Shown here piece after piece: positions 40,838 to 50,555 of a stretch of DNA of 64,000 nucleotides. Each line of letters begins with the position of its first letter. The first letter of the stretch is position 1. The stretch spans positions 1 through 64,000 of the forward strand of contig NZ_BJXV01000009.1 of NCBI RefSeq assembly GCF_007991175.1, in the 5' to 3' direction. The stretch comes from Halovibrio variabilis (GTDB taxonomy: Bacteria > Pseudomonadota > Gammaproteobacteria > Pseudomonadales > Halomonadaceae). The notes below the pieces were generated by a model. That model searched no databases and was not told the origin of the DNA. It was given only the letters and a program-made list of their open reading frames with translations. The position numbers and the translations under genes are program-made.

Positions 40838-40888
40838 GCCTGCTTTTCGGCGGCGGCTGGTTTACACTGGCCGCCGTCTTTATTGCAG

Positions 40889-40932
40889 CGCACTATCGCC
40901 AAAGTACTGACGCAAAGTACTCGCACTATCGC
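40889..40932. repeat. Interleaved short repeats between rsmB and trkA
   Basis: CGCACTATCGC appears at 40889-40899 and 40922-40932, and CAAAGTACT occurs twice between them. Origin and role are unknown. Confidence 0.5.
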
Positions 40933-40986
40933 AACGCACTACAGACGTCTTGACCGACAAAATAGTCTTTTGAACGTCAGGTTCGC

Positions 40987-41016
40987 GTCTTAAGAGGGCA
41001 ATCGCCTCGTTAAGAC
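40987..41016 (+). promoter_or_regulatory. Stem-loop in the trkA leader
   Basis: GTCTTAAGAGG (40987-40997) can pair with CCTCGTTAAGAC (41005-41016), 11 pairs with one bulged G, about 33 bases before the trkA ATG. A short T-run follows further down. It may be a terminator-attenuator or an RNA element setting trkA expression. Confidence 0.45.
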
Positions 41017-41048
41017 TTCGGCGCTTTTAATGGAACCGATGCTCAGCA

Positions 41049-42422
41049 ATGAAAATCATCATTCTCGGCGCCGGCCAGGTCGGCGGCACCTTGGCAGAAC
41101 ACCTCGCCCGCGAGGAAAACGACATCACTGTCGTTGATACCGACGCCAAAAAACTACGTGATCTGCACACCAAACTCGATATTCGCACCGTGACCGGCGC
41201 GGGCTCCTATCCGATTGTGCTGCGCCAAGCGGGCGGCGAAGACGCCGACATGTTGATCGCCGTGACCAACAGCGACGAGATCAATATGATCGCCTGCCAG
41301 GTGGCGCATACGCTGTTTCGCACCCCGACCAAAATAGCCCGGGTGCGGGCCACGGCGTACCTCACCCGTAAAGGGCTATTCGCCCACGAAGCGATTCCCA
41401 TTGATGTACTCATCAGCCCCGAGCAGGTGGTCACCGACCACGTGCGCCGCCTGATCGAGCACCCCGGTGCCCTGCAGGTGCTGGAGTTTGCCGGTGGCCT
41501 GGTACAGCTGGTGGCGGTTAAAGCCTTCTACGGCGGCCCGCTGGTGGGCCAGGATCTGGCGTTCCTGCGTCGCCATATGCCCAATGTAGACACCCGTGTG
41601 GCGGCGATTTACCGCCGCAGCCGACCGATTATTCCCCGCGGCGATACGGTCATCGAAGCCGACGACGAGGTGTTTTTCCTCGCCGCCCGCCGGGATATTC
41701 GCGCGGTGATGAGCGAACTGCGCCGGGTTGAGCGGGACTTTCGCCGGGTGGTGATTGCTGGGGGCGGCAATATCGGCGAGCGGCTGGCCGAGCATTTAGA
41801 GCATAGCCACCAGGTCAAGATCATCGAACACAGCCTGGAGCGCTGCACCACGCTGTCCGAGCGCCTGGATCGCACCGTGGTGCTCCACGGCAGCGCCACC
41901 AGCAAGCGCCTGCTGGAAGAAGAGAACATCGAAGAGTGCGATATCTTTTGCGCGCTGACCAACGACGACGAGGTCAATATCATGTCGTCGCTACTCGCCA
42001 AACGCCTGGGCGCCAAGAAGGTACTGACACTGATTAACAACGCCGCTTACGTGGATCTGGTGCAGGGCGGCGAGATCGATATCGCTATTTCTCCCCAGCA
42101 GGCGACGATCGGCAGCCTGCTGACCCACGTGCGCCGCGGCGACATTGTCAACGTCCACTCGCTGCGCCGCGGCGCCGCCGAGGCGATTGAAGCCATCGCC
42201 CACGGCGACAAGCAGTCGTCCAAAGTGGTGGGGCGCACGATTCGCGAGATCGACCTGCCCGACGGCACCACCATCGGCGCGATCGTGCGCGGCAAAGAGG
42301 TCATCATTGCCCACGGTAACGTCACCGTAGAGAGCGGCGACCACGTGATTCTGTTTGTCATCGACAAGCGCCGCATCCGCGATGTGGAGCGCCTGTTCCA
42401 AGTCGGTTTAACGTTCTTTTGA
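41049..42422 (+). CDS. trkA: Trk potassium uptake regulatory subunit TrkA
   Basis: A peripheral cytoplasmic NAD(H)-binding protein that gates TrkH. The 457 residues hold two RCK_N/RCK_C halves: Rossmann motif [14 protein letters not shown] near the start and [14 protein letters not shown] near residue 236, each followed by a TrkA_C module. It is followed by trkH after 52 bases. In halomonads K+ uptake through Trk is the immediate response to osmotic upshift, before compatible solutes accumulate. Confidence 0.96.
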   Translation: MKIIILGAGQVGGTLAEHLAREENDITVVDTDAKKLRDLHTKLDIRTVTGAGSYPIVLRQAGGEDADMLIAVTNSDEINMIACQVAHTLFRTPTKIARVRATAYLTRKGLFAHEAIPIDVLISPEQVVTDHVRRLIEHPGALQVLEFAGGLVQLVAVKAFYGGPLVGQDLAFLRRHMPNVDTRVAAIYRRSRPIIPRGDTVIEADDEVFFLAARRDIRAVMSELRRVERDFRRVVIAGGGNIGERLAEHLEHSHQVKIIEHSLERCTTLSERLDRTVVLHGSATSKRLLEEENIEECDIFCALTNDDEVNIMSSLLAKRLGAKKVLTLINNAAYVDLVQGGEIDIAISPQQATIGSLLTHVRRGDIVNVHSLRRGAAEAIEAIAHGDKQSSKVVGRTIREIDLPDGTTIGAIVRGKEVIIAHGNVTVESGDHVILFVIDKRRIRDVERLFQVGLTFF

Positions 42423-42474
42423 TAGCCCTCGAACCACTGCCACTGGCGGCTAATAACAGGAGCATGCGACAACC

Positions 42475-43923
42475 ATGAGTCTGCGGGTTATTTTGCGCAT
42501 TTTGGGGCTGCTGCTCATGCTGTTCAGCCTGACCATGCTCCCCCCTACGTTGATTTCACTGTGGTTTCGTGACGGCGTATGGAGCGCCTTTATTAGCGGC
42601 ATTGCGATTTCCGTCGCCACCGGGCTGCTGCTGTATCTACCTAATCGCCACTCGCAAAAAGAGCTGCGTATCCGCGATGGGTTTATCATTGCCGCCATGT
42701 TTTGGACCGTGCTGGCGCTGTTTGGCTCGCTACCGCTGATGCTCTTCGGCGAAGGCTCGCTGGGCATTACCGATGCGGTCTTTGAGTCGTTTTCCGGGTT
42801 AACCACCACCGGTGCCACGGTAATTACCGGCATCGACTTTTTACCCGAATCGATTCTTTACTATCGTCAGCAGCTCCAGTGGCTGGGCGGCATGGGGATT
42901 GTGGTGCTAGCCGTTGCCATTTTGCCGACCCTGGGCGTTGGCGGCATGGCGCTTTACCGCACCGAAATCCCGGGGCCGCTAAAAGACTCCAAGCTCACCC
43001 CGCGCATCACCGAAACCGCCAAGGCGCTGTGGTATATCTACGCCACCCTCACTCTCGCCTGCATGATCGCCTATATGCTGGCGGGCATGGGCTGGTTCGA
43101 TGCCTTGAGTCATAGCTTTTCAACCGTTGCCTTAGGTGGTTTTTCCACCTACGACGCCAGCATCGGCTATTTTGATAGCGCCACGATTGAGCTGATCTGT
43201 GTCTCCTTCATGCTCATTTCCGCGTTCAGCTTTAGTTTGCACTTTATAGCCTGGCGCGAAAAAAGCCTGCTGCACTACTTCCAAGATCCCGAAGCGCGCT
43301 TTTTGATGCTTTTTTTGCTCGCGCTGGCAGTAGTCACGGTGCTCTCCCTGTGGTTAACCGACACCTACGACACGCTGCGCGGCCTGCGCCACGGGGTTTT
43401 CCAAGTGGTGTCAGTGGCCACCACTGCAGGTTTTAGCGTCGCTGATTTCTCCATGTGGCCAGGCGCCCTGCCGTTTCTGCTATTTGTGGCCGCCTTCGTG
43501 GGGGGCTGCTCCGGCTCTACCGGCGGTGGCATGAAAGTGATTCGAATTATCTTGATTATCAAACAGGGCATGCGCGAAATCATGCGTCTGATCCACCCCA
43601 ACGCGGTGATTGCGGTCAAGGTAGGTAAAGTCAGCGTTCCCGATAGCATTGCCCAGGCGGTCTGGGGATTCTTTTCCGTTTACGTGCTGCTGTTCTTTCT
43701 AATGCTGGTGGGGGTAATGGCCACCGGGGTCGACCAGGTAACGGCTTGGTCGACGGTGGGCTCTGCACTCAACAACCTGGGCCCCGCGCTGGGCGAGGCC
43801 CACGCTCACTATGGTGACATGCCCAGCTTGGCGAAATGGATTCTGGTGCTTGCCATGCTGCTGGGGCGTCTGGAAATTTTTACGGTACTGGTGCTGTTTA
43901 CCCCCGCCTTCTGGCGGCGTTAA
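42475..43923 (+). CDS. trkH: Trk potassium transporter membrane subunit TrkH
   Basis: The K+-translocating subunit, with 482 residues and four pore-loop repeats of TM-P-TM type. Selectivity regions include FSGLTTTGATVI, ALGGFSTYDASIG, ATTAGFSVADF and the fourth pore NNLGPALGE. GGCSGSTGGGMKVIRI is the conserved intracellular hinge region. It works with TrkA just upstream. Confidence 0.96.
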   Translation: MSLRVILRILGLLLMLFSLTMLPPTLISLWFRDGVWSAFISGIAISVATGLLLYLPNRHSQKELRIRDGFIIAAMFWTVLALFGSLPLMLFGEGSLGITDAVFESFSGLTTTGATVITGIDFLPESILYYRQQLQWLGGMGIVVLAVAILPTLGVGGMALYRTEIPGPLKDSKLTPRITETAKALWYIYATLTLACMIAYMLAGMGWFDALSHSFSTVALGGFSTYDASIGYFDSATIELICVSFMLISAFSFSLHFIAWREKSLLHYFQDPEARFLMLFLLALAVVTVLSLWLTDTYDTLRGLRHGVFQVVSVATTAGFSVADFSMWPGALPFLLFVAAFVGGCSGSTGGGMKVIRIILIIKQGMREIMRLIHPNAVIAVKVGKVSVPDSIAQAVWGFFSVYVLLFFLMLVGVMATGVDQVTAWSTVGSALNNLGPALGEAHAHYGDMPSLAKWILVLAMLLGRLEIFTVLVLFTPAFWRR

Positions 43924-43965
43924 AGCCCCACCACTCCCCCTTATAGACCGAATTGAGAGCTGTTA

Positions 43966-45234
43966 ATGTCCCACGACGATATGTCCCACGAAGCGTCACT
44001 CCATCAAGACAGTGTGCCGCTGGAAGCAACGCCGCTCCCCGCCACTAGCGGGCCGCTAAAAACCATCACGGTCGGTGAGACCCGCTATACGCTGCTGGGC
44101 ACCGCCCATGTGTCGGCGGCAAGCGCGGACGATGTGCGTGCGCTGCTGGATTGCGGCACGTTTGATGCGGTGGCCATCGAGCTTTGCGACGCCCGCCACC
44201 ACAGCATGTCCAACCCTGATGCCATGGGCGAGCAGGACCTTTTCCAAGTCTTCAGGGAAGGCAAAGCCGGCATGGTCGCGGCGAGCCTGGCCCTGGGCGC
44301 CTTTCAGCAGCGCATTGCCGATCAGTCTGGCATTCAGCCGGGGGCCGAAATGCGTGCCGCCGTTGAAGAAGCCAGCCGCCGCCAGCTACCGCTACTGCTG
44401 GTGGACCGTGATGTGGGCCTGACGCTGAAACGCATTTACCGCAATGTGCCGTGGTGGCAGCGCTTCTCGCTGTTTTCCGGCCTGATTGGCAGCGTGCTGT
44501 CGCGCCAGGATGTGTCCCAACAGGAAATCGAAAAGCTTAAAGAAGGCGACATGCTGGAAGCCACGTTCAGCGAATTTGCCGCCGAATCGGAAGCGCTATA
44601 CACCCCGCTGATTCGCGAGCGGGACCGCTACATGGCGCTGCGCCTAGCCGAAGAAGCGCCACCGGGGCGTTACCAACACGTGCTCGTCGTGGTGGGTGCC
44701 GGTCACCTAAAGGGCACCGGCGAACATCTTGAAGCCCCATGGCCTGCGAACCCGAAGGCAGAGCGTGAATCACTCGAAGCCACCCCGCCGCCGTCCAAGC
44801 TGTGGAAAGCGCTGCCCTGGCTGATTACCGCGTTAGTACTCACCGGCTTTGCGATTGGTTTTTCGCGCAACACCGATCTCGGCTGGCAGCTAGTGCTTGA
44901 GTGGTTCTTGATTAACGGCCTGCTTTCCGGCGGCGCGACGATTATTGCCATGGCGCATCCTGTCACGGTAATTGCCACCTTCTTTGCCGCCCCGCTTACC
45001 TCGCTGAACCCGACCATCGGCGCAGGCTTCGTGGCCGCTGGGGTTGAGCTGTATATGCGCAAACCCAAAGTGCGCGACTTCTCATCGCTGCGCCAAGATG
45101 TCACCCAGCTGAAAGGCTGGTGGCAAAACCGCGTATCGCGCACCCTGCTGGTGTTTATTCTAGCCACGGTAGGCTCCGCAATAGGCACCTGGGTGGCCGG
45201 GTTTAGAATCGCCGGTGCCCTGTTTGCTGGCTAG
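43966..45234 (+). CDS. TraB/GumN-family membrane protein
   Basis: A 422-residue protein. Residues ~30-270 form the TraB-like domain, opened by TRYTLLGTAHVSAAS (GxAH motif) and closed by VVVGAGHLKG, both typical of this presumed hydrolase fold. The C-terminal part has about four or five TM helices from ~285, including LITALVLTGFAIGF and a helix pair around AMAHPVTVIATFFA. Relatives inhibit pheromone production in enterococci, but the role in proteobacteria is unknown. The start codon region is duplicated (ATGTCCCACGA at 43966 and 43981), so initiation at either ATG is possible. It ends overlapping the convergent tapT gene by four bases. Confidence 0.85.
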   Translation: MSHDDMSHEASLHQDSVPLEATPLPATSGPLKTITVGETRYTLLGTAHVSAASADDVRALLDCGTFDAVAIELCDARHHSMSNPDAMGEQDLFQVFREGKAGMVAASLALGAFQQRIADQSGIQPGAEMRAAVEEASRRQLPLLLVDRDVGLTLKRIYRNVPWWQRFSLFSGLIGSVLSRQDVSQQEIEKLKEGDMLEATFSEFAAESEALYTPLIRERDRYMALRLAEEAPPGRYQHVLVVVGAGHLKGTGEHLEAPWPANPKAERESLEATPPPSKLWKALPWLITALVLTGFAIGFSRNTDLGWQLVLEWFLINGLLSGGATIIAMAHPVTVIATFFAAPLTSLNPTIGAGFVAAGVELYMRKPKVRDFSSLRQDVTQLKGWWQNRVSRTLLVFILATVGSAIGTWVAGFRIAGALFAG

Positions 45235-45968
45235 GCGCCCTGGAGTAATAACAAGCGCTGCATCGCCGCGGTGGGCGGATCAATTTTGTGGTGCAAGCGG
45301 CTTGCCGCGTAGCTGTCGTTGAACACCTCAAAGTAGTCATCGAGCAGATCCGCCGCATGAGTATCTTCACTCTGGCGCAGCAGTTCGATCGCCACTTCGG
45401 CGGTACATAAATGCGTTTTTGAGGCCGGTTTACGCAGCCGGTAGCGGGTTTCCCGCTCGGTGCGCAGCGGCAGCACCGGCAGCGCATCCAGGTAAGCGCT
45501 TTTACGGAACATACGTCGCGCCTGACGCCAGGTGCCGTCCAAAATGATAAACACCGGAATACGCGCCTCGTGCTTTGCCGCATGAACCGCCTCTATATCC
45601 ACCACGCGGTCCGCGTAATCGGGCTGGTCATCGGGGAAAATCACAAAGGGCGCGTAGCGGGGGTCTTCTAGCAATGCCGCCAACTGAGCATCCGGCGCCG
45701 TGCGGTACCAGGTAAATACCTGCGTCGAGGTGATGACATCGCGAATCAAACGCCCGGTATTGGTCGGTTTATAATGCTCCATCCGGTGCGTCAGCAGCCA
45801 TACCTGGGCAACGCTTTCCGCCTTCACTTGATACGGGCATAAGCAATTTAGCACGGGCAACTGGCAACGCTCGCAGCGGGTTACAAAGCTGCCCCGCGCT
45901 TTAAACTCCCGCCTAGCCGGCCGCTCGGCGTCGACACCATTACCCACAGCGCTATCAAAAGCAGACAT
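45231..45968 (-). CDS. tapT: tRNA-uridine aminocarboxypropyltransferase (DTW family, TapT-like)
   Basis: DTW-domain enzymes transfer the aminocarboxypropyl group of SAM to U47 of tRNA, giving acp3U. The protein has 245 residues. An N-terminal cysteine cluster CERCQLPVLNCLCPY is typical, as are LLTHRMEHYKPTNTGRLI and the catalytic DGTWRQARRMFRKS (the DTW motif). CTAEVAIELL lies near the end. It is divergent from bioB and tail-to-tail with the TraB-like gene. Confidence 0.92.
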   Translation of the reverse strand: MSAFDSAVGNGVDAERPARREFKARGSFVTRCERCQLPVLNCLCPYQVKAESVAQVWLLTHRMEHYKPTNTGRLIRDVITSTQVFTWYRTAPDAQLAALLEDPRYAPFVIFPDDQPDYADRVVDIEAVHAAKHEARIPVFIILDGTWRQARRMFRKSAYLDALPVLPLRTERETRYRLRKPASKTHLCTAEVAIELLRQSEDTHAADLLDDYFEVFNDSYAASRLHHKIDPPTAAMQRLLLLQGA

Positions 45969-46060
45969 CCGCGCTCCATAGGGTTTGAATAACCAAGGGT
46001 GGCAAAGGCGCAGAGTATAAAGCAGGCCACGCTTTCTTGACGAATGTTTCCACGTTCACC

Positions 46061-46144
46061 GTCAACCTAAAAACTTTTCAACGTTGACACCTTAAGTGCA
46101 ACGCCGCTAAAGTCTCGTCAACTATTAAAAGTCAAAAGGTTTAC
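46061..46144 (+). promoter_or_regulatory. bio promoter with two candidate BirA operators
   Basis: TTGACA (46084-46089), 18 bases, TAAAGT (46108-46113) forms a likely sigma-70 promoter. Two dyads with BirA geometry (seven-base half-sites, 14-base spacer) overlap it. The first is GTCAACC (46061-46067) with CGTTGAC (46082-46088), covering the edge of the -35. The second is GTCAACT (46117-46123) with GGTTTAC (46138-46144), running from the start site to the bioB ribosome-binding site. The right half of the second matches the BirA consensus well. Repression by biotinyl-AMP-BirA is inferred. AAGG (46136-46139) serves bioB, so part of the match could be coincidence. Confidence 0.55.
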
Positions 46145-47212
46145 ATGATGACCGCGACCGATATGCAGCGCCACGACTGGACGCTAGACGAGATTAACGC
46201 GCTTTTCGCACTGCCGTTCAATGACCTGCTGTTTCAAGCCCAGCAGGTTCACCGTGCCCACTTCGATGCCAACGCGGTGCAAGTGTCGACGCTGCTGTCG
46301 ATTAAAACCGGCGCCTGCCCGGAAGATTGCAAATACTGCCCCCAATCCGGCCACTACAATACCCAACTGGAAAAAGAGAAGCTGCTGGAAATTGAAAAAG
46401 TCATCGAACAGGCCAAGGCCGCCAAAGAAGCCGGGGCCAGCCGTTTTTGCATGGGCGCGGCATGGCGCAGCCCCCGCGACAAAGACTTACTGCTGGTCGA
46501 AGAGATGGTCCGCCAGGTGAAAGCCGTGGGCCTTGAAACCTGCATGACGCTGGGCATGGTCGACGGCGAACAGGCTAGCCGCCTGGCCACGGCGGGGCTC
46601 GATTACTACAATCATAACCTGGATACGTCGCCCGAGTTCTACGGCGAAATCATCACTACGCGTACCTACAGCGACCGTTTGGAAACGCTTTCCAACGTGC
46701 GCGATGCGGGCATGAAAGTGTGCTCCGGTGGCATTCTGGGCATGGGCGAAGACGCCCGGGATCGTAGCGCCCTGTTGCAACAGCTGGCCAAGCTTAGCCC
46801 GCACCCGGAATCCGTGCCGATCAATATGCTGGTCAAGGTCCCCGGCACACCGCTGGAAAACGTTGAAGACCTGGACCCCATTGAGTTTATCCGCGCGATT
46901 GCAGTGGCTCGCATCATGATGCCCCAGAGCCATGTTCGGCTTTCCGCCGGCCGCGAGCAGATGAATGAATCAACCCAGGCGCTGGCATTTTTGGCCGGGG
47001 CTAACTCGATCTTCTACGGCGACAAGCTGTTAACCACCGGCAACCCTCAAGTAGACCGTGACCGCGCGCTATTTAGCAAACTGGGCCTACACCCGGAAAA
47101 GCGTGAAACCTGCGAAAGCGAAGATGTTCAAGCGACACGGCTCGCCCAACAGGCCCAACAGCAAGCGCACGCCGAACGCGTTGCCGAGCTGGCGGTAGAT
47201 GCTAGTGTCTAA
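46145..47212 (+). CDS. bioB: Biotin synthase BioB
   Basis: A radical-SAM enzyme that inserts sulfur into dethiobiotin. The cluster motif CPEDCKYC has Cys58, 62 and 65. Other ligands and contacts are in [36 protein letters not shown] and the Arg in [12 protein letters not shown]. It has 355 residues and two adjacent ATG codons at the start. It is the first gene of bioB-F-H-C-D-A. Confidence 0.97.
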   Translation: MMTATDMQRHDWTLDEINALFALPFNDLLFQAQQVHRAHFDANAVQVSTLLSIKTGACPEDCKYCPQSGHYNTQLEKEKLLEIEKVIEQAKAAKEAGASRFCMGAAWRSPRDKDLLLVEEMVRQVKAVGLETCMTLGMVDGEQASRLATAGLDYYNHNLDTSPEFYGEIITTRTYSDRLETLSNVRDAGMKVCSGGILGMGEDARDRSALLQQLAKLSPHPESVPINMLVKVPGTPLENVEDLDPIEFIRAIAVARIMMPQSHVRLSAGREQMNESTQALAFLAGANSIFYGDKLLTTGNPQVDRDRALFSKLGLHPEKRETCESEDVQATRLAQQAQQQAHAERVAELAVDASV

Positions 47213-48362
47213 CGCGTGGCAACAGCGCTTAGCCGATGCCCGTGAGAACCGCCTGCAGACGCAACGCTGGCGAACTAGGCGGGCAGTGGAAAACGGTACT
47301 CTCGACTTTGCCGGTAACGACTACCTGGGCCTCGCTCAGGACCCTCGTGTGAGCGAGGCCCAGGCGGCAGGCGCGCGCCATTATGGCGCAGGCGCCGGTG
47401 CATCGCATTTGGTCAGCGGCCACCTGGCAGTGCACGAAGCGCTAGAAGACGCTCTCGCCGAGTGGACGGGCCGCGAGCGTGCATTGCTATTTTCCACCGG
47501 CTATATGGCCAATCTTGGCGTGCTGCAGGCGCTCGCCGACCGCGACACGGCCATCTTTCAGGATCGCCTGAACCACGCCTCGCTCCTTGATGGCGGTCGC
47601 CTAAGCGGTGCCCGCTCACGGCGTTTTCATCACCGCGATACTCACGACCTGGACAGGCTGCTTACGCGCAGTGAAAGACCCCACAAGCTGGTGGTGAGCG
47701 ATGGCGTGTTTAGCATGGACGGCGATGTTGCCGAAATAGCCAGCCTCGTTACCACCAGCCAGCGGCATCATGCCTGGCTAATGATTGACGATGCCCACGG
47801 AGTCGGCGTGCTGGGTGATAATGGCAGCGGCTGCGCAGGCAGTACCTGGAACAGCACCGAGGTGCCGATTTTAGTCGGCACCCTGGGCAAAGCGCTGGGC
47901 ACCGCTGGCGCCTTTGTGGCGGGAGATGCCGCGCTGATCGAGCACCTGATTCAGTTTTCGCGCAGCTATATTTACACCACCGCCCAGCCCCCGGCCATTG
48001 CCGCCGCCACGCTTAAAGCGCTGACGATCATTCAAAGTGAACCCGAACACCGCGACCGTCTGAACGCCAACATCGCTTACTTTCGTCAGGTAGCGCAGCA
48101 GTTAGGGCTACCGCTAAGTGCCTCGGCAACGGCCATTCAGCCGCTGGTCTTGGGGGATGAAGCGCGCACCCTGCACTGGGCAGCGCGGTTGCAAACGCTG
48201 GGCATTCACGTAGGGGCGATTCGCCCGCCCACGGTGCCTAACGGTGAAGCACGGCTACGCATCACTTTGAGCGCACGCCACACCCGCGACCATATCGACC
48301 GCCTACTGGCAGCGCTGGCAAGTTGCCAGCGCGAGGGGGCCGCGTGTCTCACCCACGCCTAG
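47199..48362 (+). CDS. bioF: 8-amino-7-oxononanoate synthase BioF
   Basis: A PLP enzyme that condenses pimeloyl-ACP with alanine. The 387-residue chain has [57 protein letters not shown] and the PLP lysine in [14 protein letters not shown]. The ATG at 47199 lies inside the end of bioB, a 14-base overlap. Translational coupling through the operon is therefore likely. Confidence 0.96.
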   Translation: MLVSNAWQQRLADARENRLQTQRWRTRRAVENGTLDFAGNDYLGLAQDPRVSEAQAAGARHYGAGAGASHLVSGHLAVHEALEDALAEWTGRERALLFSTGYMANLGVLQALADRDTAIFQDRLNHASLLDGGRLSGARSRRFHHRDTHDLDRLLTRSERPHKLVVSDGVFSMDGDVAEIASLVTTSQRHHAWLMIDDAHGVGVLGDNGSGCAGSTWNSTEVPILVGTLGKALGTAGAFVAGDAALIEHLIQFSRSYIYTTAQPPAIAAATLKALTIIQSEPEHRDRLNANIAYFRQVAQQLGLPLSASATAIQPLVLGDEARTLHWAARLQTLGIHVGAIRPPTVPNGEARLRITLSARHTRDHIDRLLAALASCQREGAACLTHA

Positions 48363-49072
48363 TGCTGCTTTCCGGTTGGGGCATTGATCAGCGTATCTGG
48401 CAGTTGCTTGACGGGTGCTGGCCAAGCGGGATAAACGCCCAGCCTGTGGAGTGGCCGGGGTATGCTGACGCGCCCGCGCTACCCACCCACCCGACACTGG
48501 CCCAGTTAGCCGCGTCCATGGCTGCATCATTACCCAGCGATGCCGTCTGGGTAGGCTGGTCCCTGGGCGGGTTGCTTGCCACCGCCCTGCTCGACTACCT
48601 GCCAGCCCCTAAGGGGCTTATTTTGCTGAGCGCAGGAGCGACGCTCTGCAGCGAAGATGGCGTCAGGCATGCCGAGCTTGCCAGCTTTCAGCGCGCCTTT
48701 CGCCGCGACCCAGATGCCACATGGCGGCACTTTTTGCGCTGGCAGGCCCAGGGTGAACCCAATGCACGCCAGGCTTACCAGCGGCTGCACGCCCTGCTCG
48801 GCGATTCACCCAAAGCCGACCACGAAACGCTTTCCCAAGGGCTTGACTGGTTGGCAACGCTCAATAACCAGGCGCGCTTAGCCGCTGCCAACTGCCCGAT
48901 CGTCACGCTCACCGGCGAGCATGATCCACTGATGAGCCCTGGCCAACGCCGGGCGGGCGAATGCTTAAGCGGCGTCGGCCACTGCCCGATGTTATCGCAA
49001 CCCCACGCCTTAACCGCTGAGATTAGCCGCCATGCCGCGAGGATGACTAACGCCCGCACGGAGGTTGTGTGA
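48344..49072 (+). CDS. bioH: Pimeloyl-ACP methyl ester esterase BioH
   Basis: An alpha/beta hydrolase that frees pimeloyl-ACP from its methyl ester and so ends the BioC-BioH route. The nucleophile is in VGWSLGGLLA, the acid in GEHDPLMS and the histidine in GVGHCPML. I chose the GTG at 48344, preceded by GAGGGGG, which gives 242 residues starting [13 protein letters not shown]; the frame is open to 48323. It overlaps the end of bioF by 19 bases. In E. coli bioH is outside the bio cluster; here it is inside. Confidence 0.92.
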   Translation: MSHPRLVLLSGWGIDQRIWQLLDGCWPSGINAQPVEWPGYADAPALPTHPTLAQLAASMAASLPSDAVWVGWSLGGLLATALLDYLPAPKGLILLSAGATLCSEDGVRHAELASFQRAFRRDPDATWRHFLRWQAQGEPNARQAYQRLHALLGDSPKADHETLSQGLDWLATLNNQARLAAANCPIVTLTGEHDPLMSPGQRRAGECLSGVGHCPMLSQPHALTAEISRHAARMTNARTEVV

Positions 49073-49854
49073 CGGAGCTTACCGACGCTATTAGCGAAGA
49101 TAACTGGCAGGCGCGGGTCGCCAAAGCGTTCTCCCGGGCGGCACCCCACTATGATGCGCTTGCCAGTGCCCAGCGCCATATCGGCGAAGCGCTGTGGCAA
49201 ACACTGCCTGACAAGGCGCATGATCTTCTCGACCTTGGCTGCGGCACCGGTTACTGGACCCACCGTTTGGCCCAACGCTACCCCACGGCTCAGCTGACCG
49301 GTTTGGATCTAGCCCCCGGCATGCTGGAACAGGCGCGCCAGCGCTACGGTGAACGTATCCACTGGCAAGCGGGTGACGCGGCGGCGCTGCCGTTTGGTGA
49401 TGGCGCCTTTGAACTAGTGTTCTCAAATCTGGCCGTGCAGTGGTGCCGTAATATTAGCGCGGTCATGGATGAACTTTATCGCGTGCTACGACCTGGCGGC
49501 CGCGCCCATATTACCACCTTGCTACCCGGCACCTTAGAAGAGATTGCCATCGTCTGGCAGCGCCCCGAGGCGTTGCTGCAAACGCCTAGTCACGCCAGCG
49601 TCGAACGGGCCATTGCTGAAAGTGGCCTGGCCATCACTCAGCAAGCGGCCACCGTTGAGCGTTTTCACTACCCCGACTTAAACGCGGTGATGGCCTCCAT
49701 CAAAGGCGTCGGCGCCCAGGTGGCGCGGCCTAACGCCCAGATCACCCGTGCTGACGTCGCCGCCGCCAAAGCGCGCTTTGAGCCCTTGCGTCAGCCGCAA
49801 GGCCTGCCGGTGAGCTATCACTGTTTAACGCTGCAATTGGAAAAATCGTTATGA
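49069..49854 (+). CDS. bioC: Malonyl-ACP O-methyltransferase BioC
   Basis: It methylates the free carboxyl of malonyl-ACP, disguising it for fatty acid elongation to pimeloyl methyl ester. The SAM motif I is DLLDLGCGTGYWTHRLA, followed by LDLAPGMLEQA, QAGDAAALPFGDGAFELVFSN-like residues (~98-118) and LYRVLRPGG. It has 261 residues from a GTG start that overlaps the bioH stop (GTGTGA), with GGAGG just upstream. Confidence 0.95.
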   Translation: MTELTDAISEDNWQARVAKAFSRAAPHYDALASAQRHIGEALWQTLPDKAHDLLDLGCGTGYWTHRLAQRYPTAQLTGLDLAPGMLEQARQRYGERIHWQAGDAAALPFGDGAFELVFSNLAVQWCRNISAVMDELYRVLRPGGRAHITTLLPGTLEEIAIVWQRPEALLQTPSHASVERAIAESGLAITQQAATVERFHYPDLNAVMASIKGVGAQVARPNAQITRADVAAAKARFEPLRQPQGLPVSYHCLTLQLEKSL

Positions 49855-50555
49855 CGCTTCTCTTTGTCACCGGCACCGATACCGATGCAGGTAAGACCCT
49901 AGCCGCCAGCGCGCTTCTACACATGGCCCAACAGCAAGGGCTGAGCACCCTGGGGCTTAAACCGGTGGCGTCGGGCAGCGAGCAAACCGCGCAAGGTCCG
50001 TGTAAAGAGGAATTGCGCAACGCCGATGCGCTCGCCCTGCAGCAACAAAGCGTGCCGCCGGTTGCCTACGCCACGGTTAATCCCTTTGCCTTTGCGCCCG
50101 CTATTGCGCCCCACTTAGCCGCCGCCGAAGCGGGTCAACCGCTGGATGCCCGCACGATTACCGCCACCCTGCGCGCAACGCTTACCCAAACACCCAGGGA
50201 CTTCACCTTGATTGAAGGGGCAGGCGGCTGGCGTGTGCCGCTGAACGCGCAAGAGGATTTTGCCGACCTGGCGAGCGCCCTTGAGTTGCCGGTTATTCTG
50301 GTCGTCGGCTTAAAACTGGGCTGCTTGAATCATGCCCGCTTAACGGCGGAAGCCATTCGTGCCGATGACCTGCCACTTGCCGGTTGGATTGGCAGCGTCA
50401 TTGACCCCGCTTTTGCCGCCGATAACGCACGCTTCGAGGCCAATATCGCCCTTCTGAACGCTAAGCTCGCAGCGCCCTGTCTGGGCATTATTTCCCACCT
50501 TGATGCGCCCTGCGCCGCGACTGCCGCCCCCTATCTATCACTGGAGCTATTATGA
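49851..50555 (+). CDS. bioD: Dethiobiotin synthetase BioD
   Basis: It carboxylates DAPA with ATP and CO2 to dethiobiotin. The P-loop is FVTGTDTDAGKTLAAS, and LKPVASGS, TLIEGAGGWRVPL and ILVVGLKLGCLNHA are further family motifs. The chain has 234 residues. It overlaps bioC and bioA by four bases on each side. Confidence 0.96.
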   Translation: MTLLFVTGTDTDAGKTLAASALLHMAQQQGLSTLGLKPVASGSEQTAQGPCKEELRNADALALQQQSVPPVAYATVNPFAFAPAIAPHLAAAEAGQPLDARTITATLRATLTQTPRDFTLIEGAGGWRVPLNAQEDFADLASALELPVILVVGLKLGCLNHARLTAEAIRADDLPLAGWIGSVIDPAFAADNARFEANIALLNAKLAAPCLGIISHLDAPCAATAAPYLSLELL

